From assembly GCF_001274725.1 (NCBI RefSeq), contig NZ_LGUF01000007.1, forward strand, positions 4,716,430 to 4,780,429: a DNA stretch of 64,000 bases. Direction: 5' to 3'. Shown one piece after another: positions 46,204-55,710 of this stretch. Below the pieces are notes generated by a model. The model was given only the letters and a program-made list of their open reading frames with translations, was not told where the DNA came from and made no database searches. The stretch comes from Sporosarcina globispora. Lineage in GTDB: Bacteria > Bacillota > Bacilli > Bacillales > Cytobacillaceae. Position numbers and translations under genes: made by a program. How positions within the stretch are numbered: position 1 is the first letter of the stretch; every line of letters starts with the position of its first letter.

Positions 46204-46841
46204 TATGCCTGCTTTTTAATTATGCCATTTCGATTGGCATAAACTGCTGCCTGTGTACGGTCAGAAACGCCGAGTTTACTGAGGATATTGCTTACGTGTG
46301 TTTTAACTGTTTTGATGCCAATGAACAGTTCTTCACTGATTTCCTGGTTTGTCATCCCTTCCCCAATACACAGCAGGACATCAAACTCCCTTTCAGTCAA
46401 ATCATCATGAGGCTTTTTCTCTTTTTCTCTCAAACGGCTAACCATTTTGCCGGCAACCTTTGATTCAATAACGGGCTCTCCATTCGCAGCTTTCTTAATG
46501 GCATTCACTACTTCGTAGGCACTCGCAGTTTTTAGCATATAGCTGAAAGCCCCCGCTTCAATTGCCGGAAAGACTTGTTCATCATCGTAATAACTGGTTA
46601 TGATTATAACTTTGCATCCAGGATAGCTTTTTAGGATTTCCCTGGTCGCTTCAATGCCGTTCCCATTTTCCATCAGCAGATCCATCAAAACGATTTCCGG
46701 CCTTTCTTTGAGAACAAGCTTTACTGCGTCATTTCCGCTTTCTGCTTCCCCGATTACCTCTATGCCAGCCTCAGTTGCCAAATATGAAATAATGCCCTTT
46801 CTTACCATTTCATGATCATCCACAACAGCAACCCGGATCAT
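46203..46841 (-). CDS. liaR: Response regulator LiaR (NarL/FixJ type)
   Basis: 212 residues. Receiver domain with acidic pocket D8-D9, phospho-acceptor D54 (VLMDLLMENG) and lysine in YMLKTAS; LuxR-type HTH at about 148-205 (LTEREFDVLLCIGEGMTNQE). It responds to cell-envelope stress such as lipid II-binding antibiotics in relatives. Overlaps liaS by four bases. The LiaR/VraR call rests on the adjoining LiaF and LiaS. Confidence 0.92.
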   Translation of the reverse strand: MIRVAVVDDHEMVRKGIISYLATEAGIEVIGEAESGNDAVKLVLKERPEIVLMDLLMENGNGIEATREILKSYPGCKVIIITSYYDDEQVFPAIEAGAFSYMLKTASAYEVVNAIKKAANGEPVIESKVAGKMVSRLREKEKKPHDDLTEREFDVLLCIGEGMTNQEISEELFIGIKTVKTHVSNILSKLGVSDRTQAAVYANRNGIIKKQA

Positions 46842-47884
46842 TTCAGCCTCTCCCCCTTTGCTGGAATTTTTATATCAATATACGTTCCTTCATTCACTTT
46901 GGAGCGGATTTTAAATATTCCGCCAACTTCCTCGCAGCGTTCCCTCATTGTTTTGAGCCCATAGGAGGCCATTCTCTCTTTATGAGGATTAAACCCTTTT
47001 CCATTATCAGCAATAAAAAGATAGATGTAATCTTCTTCTTCCGTTAATGTTATTTTTATGTTCCCTGCATCAGCATGGCGGAGCACATTGGATAGAGCTT
47101 CCTGTACAATCCGAAACAAATGCTCTTCAGCTGCCCTCGAAAGGTTTTCAATCTCATCAATGCTAGCGAGGAAATCAATGTTTGTCTTGGTTTTTAACTC
47201 CTGTATCAGCTTAATAATTCCATCGCAAAGCCTATCATCACTCAGCTGCACAGGCCTCAAATGAAGAAGCAGCGCTCTCATTTCCCCTTGAGCTTTCGCA
47301 GCGATCTCCGAAATTTCACTTAGCTGCTCCCTCGCTTTCTCACTATCCAGATCAAAAACTCTGAGGGCAGCTGAAGACATCATACTTAATGCGAAAAGCT
47401 GCTGGCTCACTACATCATGCAGATCCCTTGCCAGCCGCTGTCTTTCTTCCATTACAGCAGCTGAGTGGGCAGTTTGTGCCAGGGCAGACTTTTCATCGGC
47501 AAGCCGCTGCATGGAAAAAACCTGCTCCTGGATATTTTCCGCCAGCTGATTCAGTTCATCTGAAATTAGTCCTATCTCGTCTTTTTCATAAGATTCCATC
47601 CGATCTGAATATTTGCCGCTTCTTAATGTCGAAACAAATAATAAAATATCACCTAGCCTGCCTTTTATTAAGTAGCTGCCCTTAAGCCCAAAATAGGCAC
47701 CCGTAAGCAATACAATGGTTAAAGTGTACAAAAAAAGCCAGAAGGTGCTTTTGATAGTCAGTGGCGATTCAGAAATATAGAAAAGATACACCTGCAATCC
47801 TACAAAGAAGATTAATGAGCTTATAATGGCCATCATAATGAAACTCTGTAAAAACCAATACCTGATTCCAGTTTTTCTCATCAT
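46838..47884 (-). CDS. liaS: Sensor histidine kinase LiaS
   Basis: About 348 residues: two membrane helices with a very short external loop (FYISESPLTIK), a HAMP region and an HPK7-type kinase with RQRLARDLHDVVSQQLF (H at about 156) and the ATP-binding NVLRHADAGN, DNGKGF and GLKTMRERCEEVGG boxes. The first ATG of a pair after TATAGGTG is used. It phosphorylates LiaR and is held off by LiaF. The gene follows liaF by six bases. Confidence 0.92.
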   Translation of the reverse strand: MMRKTGIRYWFLQSFIMMAIISSLIFFVGLQVYLFYISESPLTIKSTFWLFLYTLTIVLLTGAYFGLKGSYLIKGRLGDILLFVSTLRSGKYSDRMESYEKDEIGLISDELNQLAENIQEQVFSMQRLADEKSALAQTAHSAAVMEERQRLARDLHDVVSQQLFALSMMSSAALRVFDLDSEKAREQLSEISEIAAKAQGEMRALLLHLRPVQLSDDRLCDGIIKLIQELKTKTNIDFLASIDEIENLSRAAEEHLFRIVQEALSNVLRHADAGNIKITLTEEEDYIYLFIADNGKGFNPHKERMASYGLKTMRERCEEVGGIFKIRSKVNEGTYIDIKIPAKGERLK

Positions 47885-47890
47885 ATACAC

Positions 47891-48715
47891 CTATACTTTA
47901 TCGATCCTGATGGATCCTATTTTTACTTGTACAGCAATCTTTAGCTTTCTTGATGCCTCATCATAACCGGGAGACTTATAATGGAGACTCCGGTTTATGT
48001 CACCTGTTTTTTGATCAAAAATTCGAATATCTCCTATATTAATGCTTGATTGGATCATAACCGGAATATTCTCAGGAATTATCATTTTGACATCACCAAT
48101 CCAGCCTCTTACAATGACAGGTGTTTCTTTCTCCGGAATGAAAGCCTTGCTGAAATCAATAAAATAATCACCGATCATTGTATATAAATCCATTGGCTCA
48201 AGAGACCAATTCGGCTGTTTAAAATCAACATCCCCGATTGAAAATCCTCTTATATTCTTAAGCGGCTGAGGACTATCATATTTTGAAATATTAATCACTT
48301 TATTTTCAGCCATATCCTTATTTTTTTCATAAATATCAGCAGGGAACTCCTGTTCAAAATGAATCTTAAAACGATCTCTTTTTAATAAAATATTAATGCC
48401 GATAAAAATAAGGAACAGGGGCCAGAGTTTCCAAATATCCATAACACTGAATTCAATGATTGCAAGGCGATCCATGATTAATAGAAGTGAAAACACTATC
48501 AGAAATAGCCCTGGAAACATTCCGCTCCGGTTTTTCCTCAGCATGCATGACAGCAGGGAATGAGCTCCTGCTGCCAATAGTATAAAGGGGTAAATTACGA
48601 CAAATACTTCTTTTATTTCCAAGGAAATGACACCTATATTCATTAGGAGAAGCAAGACTCCAACTGCTGATAACGTAACCGCGAAGATTATCTGATTAAC
48701 TGACCTGTATCTCAA
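47891..48715 (-). CDS. liaF: LiaF, inhibitor of the LiaRS system
   Basis: 274 residues. About four membrane helices fill residues 8-115 and a C-terminal cell-wall-active antibiotic response domain (DUF2154) covers about 150-274 (FSIGDVDFKQPNWSLEP; GWIGDVKMIIPENIPV). LiaF keeps LiaS inactive until the envelope is damaged. TTG start with AAGGGAACG. The liaIH targets that precede liaF in B. subtilis are absent from this locus. Confidence 0.9.
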   Translation of the reverse strand: MRYRSVNQIIFAVTLSAVGVLLLLMNIGVISLEIKEVFVVIYPFILLAAGAHSLLSCMLRKNRSGMFPGLFLIVFSLLLIMDRLAIIEFSVMDIWKLWPLFLIFIGINILLKRDRFKIHFEQEFPADIYEKNKDMAENKVINISKYDSPQPLKNIRGFSIGDVDFKQPNWSLEPMDLYTMIGDYFIDFSKAFIPEKETPVIVRGWIGDVKMIIPENIPVMIQSSINIGDIRIFDQKTGDINRSLHYKSPGYDEASRKLKIAVQVKIGSIRIDKV

Positions 48716-48758
48716 AGGCGTTCCCTTCCTTCTTTTCTCCTATTCTTGTATTCGATAA

Positions 48759-48781
48759 TACGGAAACTATTTCCTTCCGTA
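48759..48781 (-). promoter_or_regulatory. Dyad upstream of liaF
   Basis: TACGGAA-N9-TTCCGTA, 44 bases before the liaF start and in the divergent gap with the permease gene. Could be an operator or a leader hairpin; no LiaR consensus was confirmed. Confidence 0.35.
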
Positions 48782-48966
48782 CATTCATTTTATCAATCGT
48801 CTATTCTATTGAAACATTCCGGGGAGTGTTTCAGCCTCCGCCTTCGGACGGATTCAATCCATATCACCATTTTTCATCTCCATCATATTCTGTACTACAT
48901 TCCGAAACGGTTGATTCGCCTAAGCCGGCGCTTCCCTTATGGAATTATGAAAGGAGGGAACATTAG

Positions 48967-50373
48967 GTGGGAGTTGAGCTGACAGCCATTCATTGGATAT
49001 ATATTCTTTTTATTCTGTTAATCATCGGGTTCATGATCATGAGGAGAGACACAACACTTGTCTGCATTGCAGGCATCTTTTTGATTGCCATAACGGCAAC
49101 AGGCTCCTTAAGCAGTTCAGTCAGCAGTATTTTTACCAGTTTTATATTTGCAATTACTGAACTGCTTTCCACTATACTGGTGATCTCGATTATCGTCGCC
49201 ATGAGCCGGACACTGACCACGACTGGAATTAATGATGTCATGATTTCTCCTTTTACAAAATTTATTAAAACACCTGCACTTGCTTATTGGACTATCGGGA
49301 TTTTAATGATGGTCATCTCATGGTTTTTTTGGCCATCTCCTGCAGTTGCGTTAATGGGGGCAGTGCTTCTTCCAGTAGCCATACGGGTTGGATTGCCAGC
49401 TTTGGGTGTGGCGATGGCCATGAACCTATTCGGGCACGGCATCGCATTATCTGGTGACTTTATTATCCAGGCTGCACCAAAGTTAACTGCTGATGCCGCA
49501 GGGCTACCGGTCGGAGAAGTCATATCAGCCAGTGTTCCGCTTGTTATTATTATGGGAGCAGTCACAACTATTACAGCTTTCTATCTTATAAAGAGAGATA
49601 TGAAAAGCGGAAAACTGACTGCAGCCACAGGTCTTACCGGGGATACCCCAGCTGAGCTTCAGGCTGACGCCAGTCAAGGACATCTGCTTACACTGAATCA
49701 AAAGCATTTTTTCGCCCTTTTAATTCCTGTTTTATTTGCTGCAGATGTTGCTGCCATGATTGCACTGAATCTGCAGGGCGGTGACGCAACAGCTTTAGTA
49801 GGCGGAACATCGATTCTTATCCTTCTGCTGATTACAATCACTGCCCATCGCAATAAAGGCTTTGAAAAAACGACTGGTTATTTGATTGAAGGCTTTCAGT
49901 TTGGCTTTAGAGTGTTTGGCCCTGTAATTCCTATTGCGGCTTTCTTTTATCTGGGGGACGCTGGATTTTCGCAAATGATAGGAGACTTTCTGCCAAATGG
50001 CTCCCATGGAATCGTTAATGATCTTGGAGTCGGTCTGGCGTCTGTTGTACCTTTGAGCAAAGAAGTAGGCGCTATAACCTTAACTGCAGTTGGCGCCATT
50101 ACCGGACTGGACGGGTCTGGTTTTTCAGGCATCTCACTTGCCGGCTCCATTGCAAGTCTATTCACTGCAGCCATAGGCACAGGTGCAGCAACCTTAACTG
50201 CTCTTGGCCAAGTAGCCGGAATCTGGGTAGGCGGCGGTACACTTGTTCCTTGGGCACTCATCCCTGCAGCCGCCATCTGTAATGTGGATGCTTTTGAACT
50301 GGCCCGAAGGAACTTGCTTCCGGTGACAATCGGTTTAATAGTGACAACTATTGTGGCCATGTTCCTCATTTAA
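48967..50373 (+). CDS. Large membrane permease, ion-transporter superfamily, substrate unknown
   Basis: 468 residues, about 12 hydrophobic segments. Paired glycine/serine-rich stretches (FFWPSPAVALMGAVLLP; GVGLASVVPLSKEVGAIT; GSGFSGISLAGSIASLF) resemble the re-entrant loops of GntP/CitMHS/DcuC-like carriers. I do not recognise a specific substrate motif; gluconate, citrate or C4-dicarboxylate relatives are all possible. GTG start with AAAGGAGGG. Divergent from liaF, with a 251-base leader region and a strong terminator behind it. Confidence 0.72.
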   Translation: MGVELTAIHWIYILFILLIIGFMIMRRDTTLVCIAGIFLIAITATGSLSSSVSSIFTSFIFAITELLSTILVISIIVAMSRTLTTTGINDVMISPFTKFIKTPALAYWTIGILMMVISWFFWPSPAVALMGAVLLPVAIRVGLPALGVAMAMNLFGHGIALSGDFIIQAAPKLTADAAGLPVGEVISASVPLVIIMGAVTTITAFYLIKRDMKSGKLTAATGLTGDTPAELQADASQGHLLTLNQKHFFALLIPVLFAADVAAMIALNLQGGDATALVGGTSILILLLITITAHRNKGFEKTTGYLIEGFQFGFRVFGPVIPIAAFFYLGDAGFSQMIGDFLPNGSHGIVNDLGVGLASVVPLSKEVGAITLTAVGAITGLDGSGFSGISLAGSIASLFTAAIGTGAATLTALGQVAGIWVGGGTLVPWALIPAAAICNVDAFELARRNLLPVTIGLIVTTIVAMFLI

Positions 50374-50417
50374 AAAGCAGCAAAGAGACTATCGGGCGAT
50401 AGTCTCTTTGCTTTTAT
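50372..50417. terminator. Shared bidirectional terminator, permease and PAP2 genes
   Basis: AGCAAAGAGACTATC pairs with GATAGTCTCTTTGCT around GGGC, flanked by A and T tracts, in a convergent gap. Confidence 0.9.
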
Positions 50418-51076
50418 GCTGATTCTCTCTGGTATGAACTTCTCCTGAACATTGACCTTAATACCGCATAAAGGGCAATTGAAATGAATACCCAAATATA
50501 GCCTGCTGCAAATCCCGCTGCAATATCTGAGGGATAATGTACACCCATCACAATCCGGCTGATGCCCATTAATAAAATCCAAATGCCTGCTATTATCGCT
50601 GTCAACCATTTCGCAGATCCGGACTTAAGTTCGTTAATGATGAAATAGGCTATAATGGTATAAAGAATCATTCCAATCATAGCATGTCCGCTTGGAAAGC
50701 TGAGACTTGACACATCAACCAGATGCTCCTGATCTGGGCGCGGCCTTCCAATAGCCTCTTTAAGCCACTTGTTTATTTCATTTCCTAGCGCAACAGCAAA
50801 AACAATTGCTGCCATCGCTTCATAATTCCTATATTTAAACCAAAGAAACAATAAAAATACCAATGTCATGATTCCAACACCAATCTTATTGCCCAAGGTG
50901 TCCATGACTTCAAAAAATGGATGGGTATTTTCTGAAAACAAACCTGTAAAGAATTTTGAAAAATAACGATCAAAACCAAGGGATGGTCCGTTATTAACAG
51001 CAAACAAAAAATAAAGAAAAACTGCTGCCGATACAGCCAGGAAAAAGTACGCCCATTTAGTTTTAAACATTTCCAC
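50414..51076 (-). CDS. PAP2 family lipid phosphatase
   Basis: 220 residues, six membrane helices. The acid-phosphatase motifs are complete: KEAIGRPRPD, SFPSGHAMIG and SRIVMGVHYPSD. It dephosphorylates an isoprenoid or phospholipid diphosphate, possibly undecaprenyl diphosphate recycling, but substrate is not readable. GTG at 51076 preceded at some distance by GGAGG; an ATG two codons later is an alternative. Confidence 0.88.
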   Translation of the reverse strand: MEMFKTKWAYFFLAVSAAVFLYFLFAVNNGPSLGFDRYFSKFFTGLFSENTHPFFEVMDTLGNKIGVGIMTLVFLLFLWFKYRNYEAMAAIVFAVALGNEINKWLKEAIGRPRPDQEHLVDVSSLSFPSGHAMIGMILYTIIAYFIINELKSGSAKWLTAIIAGIWILLMGISRIVMGVHYPSDIAAGFAAGYIWVFISIALYAVLRSMFRRSSYQRESA

Positions 51077-51230
51077 TCTAACTAATACCTCCCATTTAGC
51101 ACTTTCACTTATGGTATCATCTCTTCTTCACTTTTATTATGTTAGGTTTCCAGAAAAAAAAGATTTCTCCCTTTATTCCGTTAAAGAATGTTATAATAAT
51201 GAAAAAATTATACAGATAGGAGAGGGAGTC

Positions 51231-52436
51231 ATGTCTGAAACATTATTTAAAAAACTGGAAAGCTATTACGATGAAATGGTCTCCATCCGCCGCTTTCTTC
51301 ATCAGAACCCTGAAGTATCATTTAAGGAAGAAAAGACCGCTCACTATATCAAAACCTATTACGAAAATCTGGGGATTGAAGTCCGGGGGCATATAGGAGG
51401 AAATGGAGTAGTTGCTAAGATCCATGGCAGCAAACCAGGAAAAACTATCGCATTAAGAGCCGATTTTGATGCACTTCCTATCCAAGATGAAAAGGATGTC
51501 CCATATAAATCATTGGTCCCGGGTGTTATGCATGCTTGCGGACATGATGGACACACGGCAACTTTGCTTGTGCTAGCAAAAGTGCTGAATGAACTTCGTG
51601 ATGAATTAGAAGGTACATATGTCATGATTCACCAGCACGCCGAGGAATATGCCCCAGGCGGAGCGATATCGATGATTGAGGATGGCTGCCTTGAGGGGGT
51701 CGATGCTATTTTTGGAACTCACCTATGGGCATCCGAGCCAACAGGAAAAATTCAATATCGAGTCGGTCCATTTATGGCGGCAGCCGACAGATTTGAAATT
51801 TCTATCCAAGGAAAAGGCGGACATGGAGCACAGCCCCATAAAACAAAAGATGCGATTGTAACTGCATCCCAGCTGGTCGTCAATCTCCAGCAAATCGTCA
51901 GCAGAAAAGTAAATCCAATTGATTCTGCAGTCGTAACAATAGGTTCCTTCGTAGCTGATAACGCATTTAATGTAATTGCCGATAGAGCAAAATTGATCGG
52001 TACCGTCCGCACATTTAACGAAGACGTCCGCACCAATATCGAAGAAGAAATCGAGCGCATTGTAAAAGGAACTTGCTACACAGCAGACAGTGACTATGAG
52101 TATCAGTTCCATAGAGGCTACCCTGCGGTTGTTAATCATAAAACAGAAACCGAATACCTGGTTGAACTTGCAGGAAAAATTGAAGAAGTCAAGTGGGTAG
52201 AAGAGACAGCTCCTGAAATGGGCGGTGAAGATTTCGCTTATTATCTCCAGCATGTGAAAGGCACCTTCTTCTTTACAGGAGCAAAACCGGAAAACACACT
52301 TGAAAATTATCCGCACCACCATCCAAAGTTTGACATCGACGAAAAAGCCATGCTGATTGCAGCCAAAACATTAGGAGCAGCAGCTTTGAATTATCATAGC
52401 TTACAGGATAGCAAGGATTCTGTTGAGGTAGGATAG
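51231..52436 (+). CDS. yhaA: M20D amidohydrolase YhaA
   Basis: 401 residues. The metal-binding HACGHDGHTA (about 105-114) and HQHAEEYAPGGA (about 138-149), and EMGGEDFAY near 325, define an M20D aminoacylase/N-acyl amino acid amidohydrolase; a dimerisation lid domain lies about 185-300. It probably releases amino acids from N-acyl or N-acetyl derivatives. The ATG at 51231 follows TAGGAGAGGG; an in-frame extension to 51111 has no ribosome site. Convergent with ecsC. Confidence 0.9.
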   Translation: MSETLFKKLESYYDEMVSIRRFLHQNPEVSFKEEKTAHYIKTYYENLGIEVRGHIGGNGVVAKIHGSKPGKTIALRADFDALPIQDEKDVPYKSLVPGVMHACGHDGHTATLLVLAKVLNELRDELEGTYVMIHQHAEEYAPGGAISMIEDGCLEGVDAIFGTHLWASEPTGKIQYRVGPFMAAADRFEISIQGKGGHGAQPHKTKDAIVTASQLVVNLQQIVSRKVNPIDSAVVTIGSFVADNAFNVIADRAKLIGTVRTFNEDVRTNIEEEIERIVKGTCYTADSDYEYQFHRGYPAVVNHKTETEYLVELAGKIEEVKWVEETAPEMGGEDFAYYLQHVKGTFFFTGAKPENTLENYPHHHPKFDIDEKAMLIAAKTLGAAALNYHSLQDSKDSVEVG

Positions 52437-52451
52437 TAATGAGAAAATCCG

Positions 52452-52496
52452 AAAAAAAACAGCCCCAAGCCTAATCAGGCATTGGGGCTGTTTTTA
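52452..52496. terminator. Bidirectional terminator shared by yhaA and ecsABC
   Basis: AACAGCCCCAAGCCT-AATC-AGGCATTGGGGCTGTTTTT. The ecsC stop codon lies inside the stem. Confidence 0.9.
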
Positions 52497-53202
52497 ATAT
52501 CCGCAGACGATAAGCATTTTTAGCTGTTTCTCCTAAATGGTCAAGCAAATTATAGTTCGCATACGCCCCAACAGCAGCACCGATGCCAGGCATCAGCTGG
52601 AGCATCTTAACAAAGTCAATATAATCCCGGTATTCCTGCTGAAATACCTTCCAGTCCATGTCAGTTAAAGCTTCCTTACGGTCATCCCATTCTTCAATCA
52701 GCTTCAAAGTTTCTTTTCTTTTATCATCACTGGAAAATGCGAGCTGAAAGACGTGCAGGAGAAACAAGCGCTCTTCATATTCATTTGTATCAAGACCATA
52801 TATGGAGGCCGCCTCAAAAAGAAATTTCATTTTTATGCTCAGCAGCAAAGGAAAATCTGCCAGGCCAAGAAGTATACCCCCTGCTCCGGTTCCGGCACCT
52901 TCGACCGCAGCTGTTTTGCGGTAGCCTGAAATCTTCACTTCAAGCATATGATCCATCACTTCAAGGCTTCTTCCGGCAGACTGTTTTTTTCTGGTAGTTG
53001 CATTTGATCCAATCAGAGTTGCCTTCACCATATTCTTAATGCTGTCTGTAATAACTTGATGAGCTTTTTCCGGTATAAAACCATTTACCTTTGTTTGAGC
53101 TTTTTTTGAAAGGCGGTTTAACATGCCGGAGCGCTTATTTATCCGCCTCTTCCATTCTTCAACTTCCTGATATGCTGTTAATTCATACTTTCCCATCATC
53201 AT
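52471..53202 (-). CDS. ecsC: EcsC family protein
   Basis: 243 residues, third gene of ecsABC. The EcsC domain spans most of the protein: a glycine-rich hydrophobic patch VEGAGTGAGGILLGLADFPL (about 99-118) and a second LMPGIGAAVGAYANYNLLDHLGETA near the end. Function is unclear; loss of EcsC has little effect in B. subtilis. One of three consecutive ATG codons after GCAGGT starts it; I give the first. Confidence 0.88.
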   Translation of the reverse strand: MMMGKYELTAYQEVEEWKRRINKRSGMLNRLSKKAQTKVNGFIPEKAHQVITDSIKNMVKATLIGSNATTRKKQSAGRSLEVMDHMLEVKISGYRKTAAVEGAGTGAGGILLGLADFPLLLSIKMKFLFEAASIYGLDTNEYEERLFLLHVFQLAFSSDDKRKETLKLIEEWDDRKEALTDMDWKVFQQEYRDYIDFVKMLQLMPGIGAAVGAYANYNLLDHLGETAKNAYRLRILKTAPMPD

Positions 53203-53266
53203 ACCTGCCTTTTTTTCAGGATTGATTTATATACGCATACCAAGCAGCAATGGTTTCATTTCATGA

Positions 53267-54481
53267 TCATCTGCCAGCCAATCGCTTTTGAATATAAAGA
53301 TGAGTATACACATAAGCAAAAATTATCCCAGTTGCTAAAGAAAGCAGCGAAGCCATCCACCCGCCATTCGCCAGGACAGCCAATGATAAGAGTAAAGCCT
53401 GAGAATATAGGATGCCTGTAAGCAATTGTTTAAAGGATTTCTCCTTTAAATCCCCTTTAACCGGGTATAAATTGACCCACAGCTTATCCTGATGATGATT
53501 CCATAGAGGCAGAAGCTGAAAGCCAGTCAAGTACATGAAAAGCGGCACGAGCAGGATTTGCCCCATTCCATACGAAATTAAATATATCGCTCCAGCACCG
53601 ATAAGAGTTAAACGAATGAACAGACCAAAATAATCACCGGATCGGAGAAATGTTCGGACAAAAAGGTTTTTAAAAGTGGCATCCTGTTTGAAAGGAATGC
53701 CTGATAGCAGCCAATCAAGCCATTTCCGCCTTTTTACACGGTCTTTCAGCTTGGGAACATCTGTAAACATATTGGCAAGCCTGTAAAAGGACGCAAATCT
53801 TCTCTCTTCCTGGTCAATCAAAAACTCCCATTTCAGTCCCTTATCCCTGGATTTCATGCTGAAGAACCAATACAGCAGGATCAGCAGAGCGCCAGCCGCC
53901 AGCATAAAAAGCGGGGAAGCACCAGAAAAGAGGAAATAAAGAAACACAGCATTAACAGCATATCGGACACCTGCATCTAATATGTGAACGCTTGTCTCGA
54001 TATAATATTGTATTTTCCAGCGGATCAGCAAATTGATCACTTTTAACGCCAGCAAGAATAGCAGAAAAGGTAAAAATGCTTTAAAATTGCCATCATTCAC
54101 TCTTGCATATAAAGGCATAAAAACCCCGAGCCCCATTACAAGGATGTATGCATGCACTAAAAAGCTAACTGCCATTGAACGCCTAAAGTAACCTGTAAGC
54201 CTATCTTCAAGCGGCAGAAGAAAAATTTTGTCTGCCTCCGAAAAAAACGTGTAAATCGGGCTATAGGTAACCAGAAGAGCTAAAATAAGTGCCATTACCT
54301 CTGCAGCAGGAAAATGACTGGGAAGCGTCTTTATCCACTCCTGATAATAAAAAGCGGCAGTTCCCAGAAGGAACACCATGACAATGACAATATGGCCATT
54401 AAAAATATAGCGGAGATAGCGGGAAAGCTCTTTGACCGTCCTCCCGAACCTCTCCTTCCATAATTGTTTTTCATCAAACAT
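53267..54481 (-). CDS. ecsB: ABC transporter permease EcsB
   Basis: 404 residues, about eight membrane helices, EcsB family (MFDEKQLWKERFGRTVKELSR at the start; FSEADKIFLLPLEDRLTGYF in a cytoplasmic loop). With EcsA it forms a transporter required for protein secretion, competence and regulated proteolysis through RasP in B. subtilis. ATG at 54481 with AAAGGAAG; overlaps ecsA by eight bases. Confidence 0.92.
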   Translation of the reverse strand: MFDEKQLWKERFGRTVKELSRYLRYIFNGHIVIVMVFLLGTAAFYYQEWIKTLPSHFPAAEVMALILALLVTYSPIYTFFSEADKIFLLPLEDRLTGYFRRSMAVSFLVHAYILVMGLGVFMPLYARVNDGNFKAFLPFLLFLLALKVINLLIRWKIQYYIETSVHILDAGVRYAVNAVFLYFLFSGASPLFMLAAGALLILLYWFFSMKSRDKGLKWEFLIDQEERRFASFYRLANMFTDVPKLKDRVKRRKWLDWLLSGIPFKQDATFKNLFVRTFLRSGDYFGLFIRLTLIGAGAIYLISYGMGQILLVPLFMYLTGFQLLPLWNHHQDKLWVNLYPVKGDLKEKSFKQLLTGILYSQALLLSLAVLANGGWMASLLSLATGIIFAYVYTHLYIQKRLAGR

Positions 54482-55214
54482 AATCTTCTTCCTTTGTGAG
54501 CTGGATATATAAATCATCGAGAGTTGCTCCCGGCATAGCAAATTGCTGCTGCAGTTCTGCTAAAGTCCCCTTTGCCCTTACTTTTCCTTCATGCAAAATC
54601 ACAAAACGATCACAATATCTTTCTGCGGTTGCCAATATGTGTGTGGACATAAGAATGCCTGCACCGCTTTCTTTCATTTTCTTCATCAAATCAAGAAGTG
54701 ATTGAATGCCAAGCGGGTCAAGTCCTACAAATGGTTCATCAACAATGTATAATGAAGGCTGTACCAGAAAGGCGCACATAATCATTGCTTTCTGTTTCAT
54801 CCCTTTAGAAAAATGGGCCGGAAACCATTTCAGTCTTTTTTCCATTCTGAATTCCTTTAGGAGTGCTTCCACTCTGGATTTATACTCTGCTTCAGGCAGA
54901 CCGTATGCCATGGCTGTAATTCGCAAATGCTCTTCCAAAGTTAATTCATCATATAAAATCGGTGTTTCTGGAACAAAAGTGAATTGCTTGCGATACCCTT
55001 CCTTATCCTTAAGGAATTGCATGTCATTGATCGTTATTACGCCTTCCTTTGGTTCCATCAAGCCAATTACATGTTTGATGGTCGTACTTTTTCCGGCTCC
55101 GTTAAGGCCAATCAGGCCAACGATTTCATTTTCTTCCACATCAAAAGAGACATCCTTCAATACGGGATTTCTTGTATAGCCGCCGGTTACGTTTTTTATC
55201 TCAAGCAGCGCCAT
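54474..55214 (-). CDS. ecsA: ABC transporter ATP-binding protein EcsA
   Basis: 246 residues. Walker A GLNGAGKST (about 35-43), signature HFSKGMKQKAM, Walker B LYIVDEPFVGLDP and H-loop STHILATAE are complete, and the sequence closely follows B. subtilis EcsA (GGYTRNPVLKDVSF; FRMEKRLKWFPAHFSKGMKQ). ATG at 55214 is preferred because AAAGGACG is eight bases upstream; a TTG two codons earlier is too close. First gene of ecsABC. Confidence 0.94.
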   Translation of the reverse strand: MALLEIKNVTGGYTRNPVLKDVSFDVEENEIVGLIGLNGAGKSTTIKHVIGLMEPKEGVITINDMQFLKDKEGYRKQFTFVPETPILYDELTLEEHLRITAMAYGLPEAEYKSRVEALLKEFRMEKRLKWFPAHFSKGMKQKAMIMCAFLVQPSLYIVDEPFVGLDPLGIQSLLDLMKKMKESGAGILMSTHILATAERYCDRFVILHEGKVRAKGTLAELQQQFAMPGATLDDLYIQLTKEEDYV

Positions 55215-55710
55215 TTTCAACGTCCTTTCTACTGTATATGTAAGACCATTGTAAAAAAATCCAAAGGATATTGTCCAGTTTGGGAAAATTTCTGTATATA
55301 AATCCCGTAGCCGGACATTCTAATCTATGAAGGGGAAACAAATCATTTGAACACCATTCAGATGATCAAAATTTGAAATGAGGTGTCTGTCGCAGACAGT
55401 TTCCTTTCAGTATAAGCTTCAAACGTTCCTATAAAGGGGATGGTTGCATTGCACATGAACCTGATGATCTTAAACACTTGATCGCTTTACCCGAAAGTGG
55501 TCACTAAGTCATTTTTAAATGAGGTGTTTGTTAAAGACTATCATCCATGCTTTATACGCCCGTGAAAGCATATAAAGAAATAAGGGGATGGTCCGATTGA
55601 ACAAAGATCGATTTTCTCTAGATATAAACACAATTCATTTTTAAATGAGGTGTTTGTTAAAGAGAATTTTCCTGAAATAGAAACGTCCCGATAGAAGCTT
55701 CCCCTTCACC
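55215..55710 (+). other. Unexplained reiterated region between ecsA and hit, possible small transcript
   Basis: About 500 bases without a recognisable gene. A 29-base block starting TCATTTTTAAATGAGGTG occurs identically at 55509-55537 and 55635-55663; its shorter form GAAATGAGGTGTCTGT is at 55375. Each long block opens with the dyad TCATTT-TT-AAATGA. A second motif AAGGGGATGGT recurs at about 55434 and 55582. Each ATGAGGTGT could start a tiny peptide beginning MRCL (18, 18 and 11 residues). The plus-strand terminator at 55711 has no gene before it, implying a transcript. Confidence 0.45.

Noticed and set aside
51723-52322. 199-residue minus-strand frame inside yhaA
   Set aside because: Fully antisense to a conserved M20 peptidase, Cys/Phe-rich and without a ribosome site.
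55375-55663. CRISPR array between ecsA and hit
   Set aside because: Only two full repeat units, unequal spacers and no cas genes; the repeats are better described as regulatory or transcript-related.
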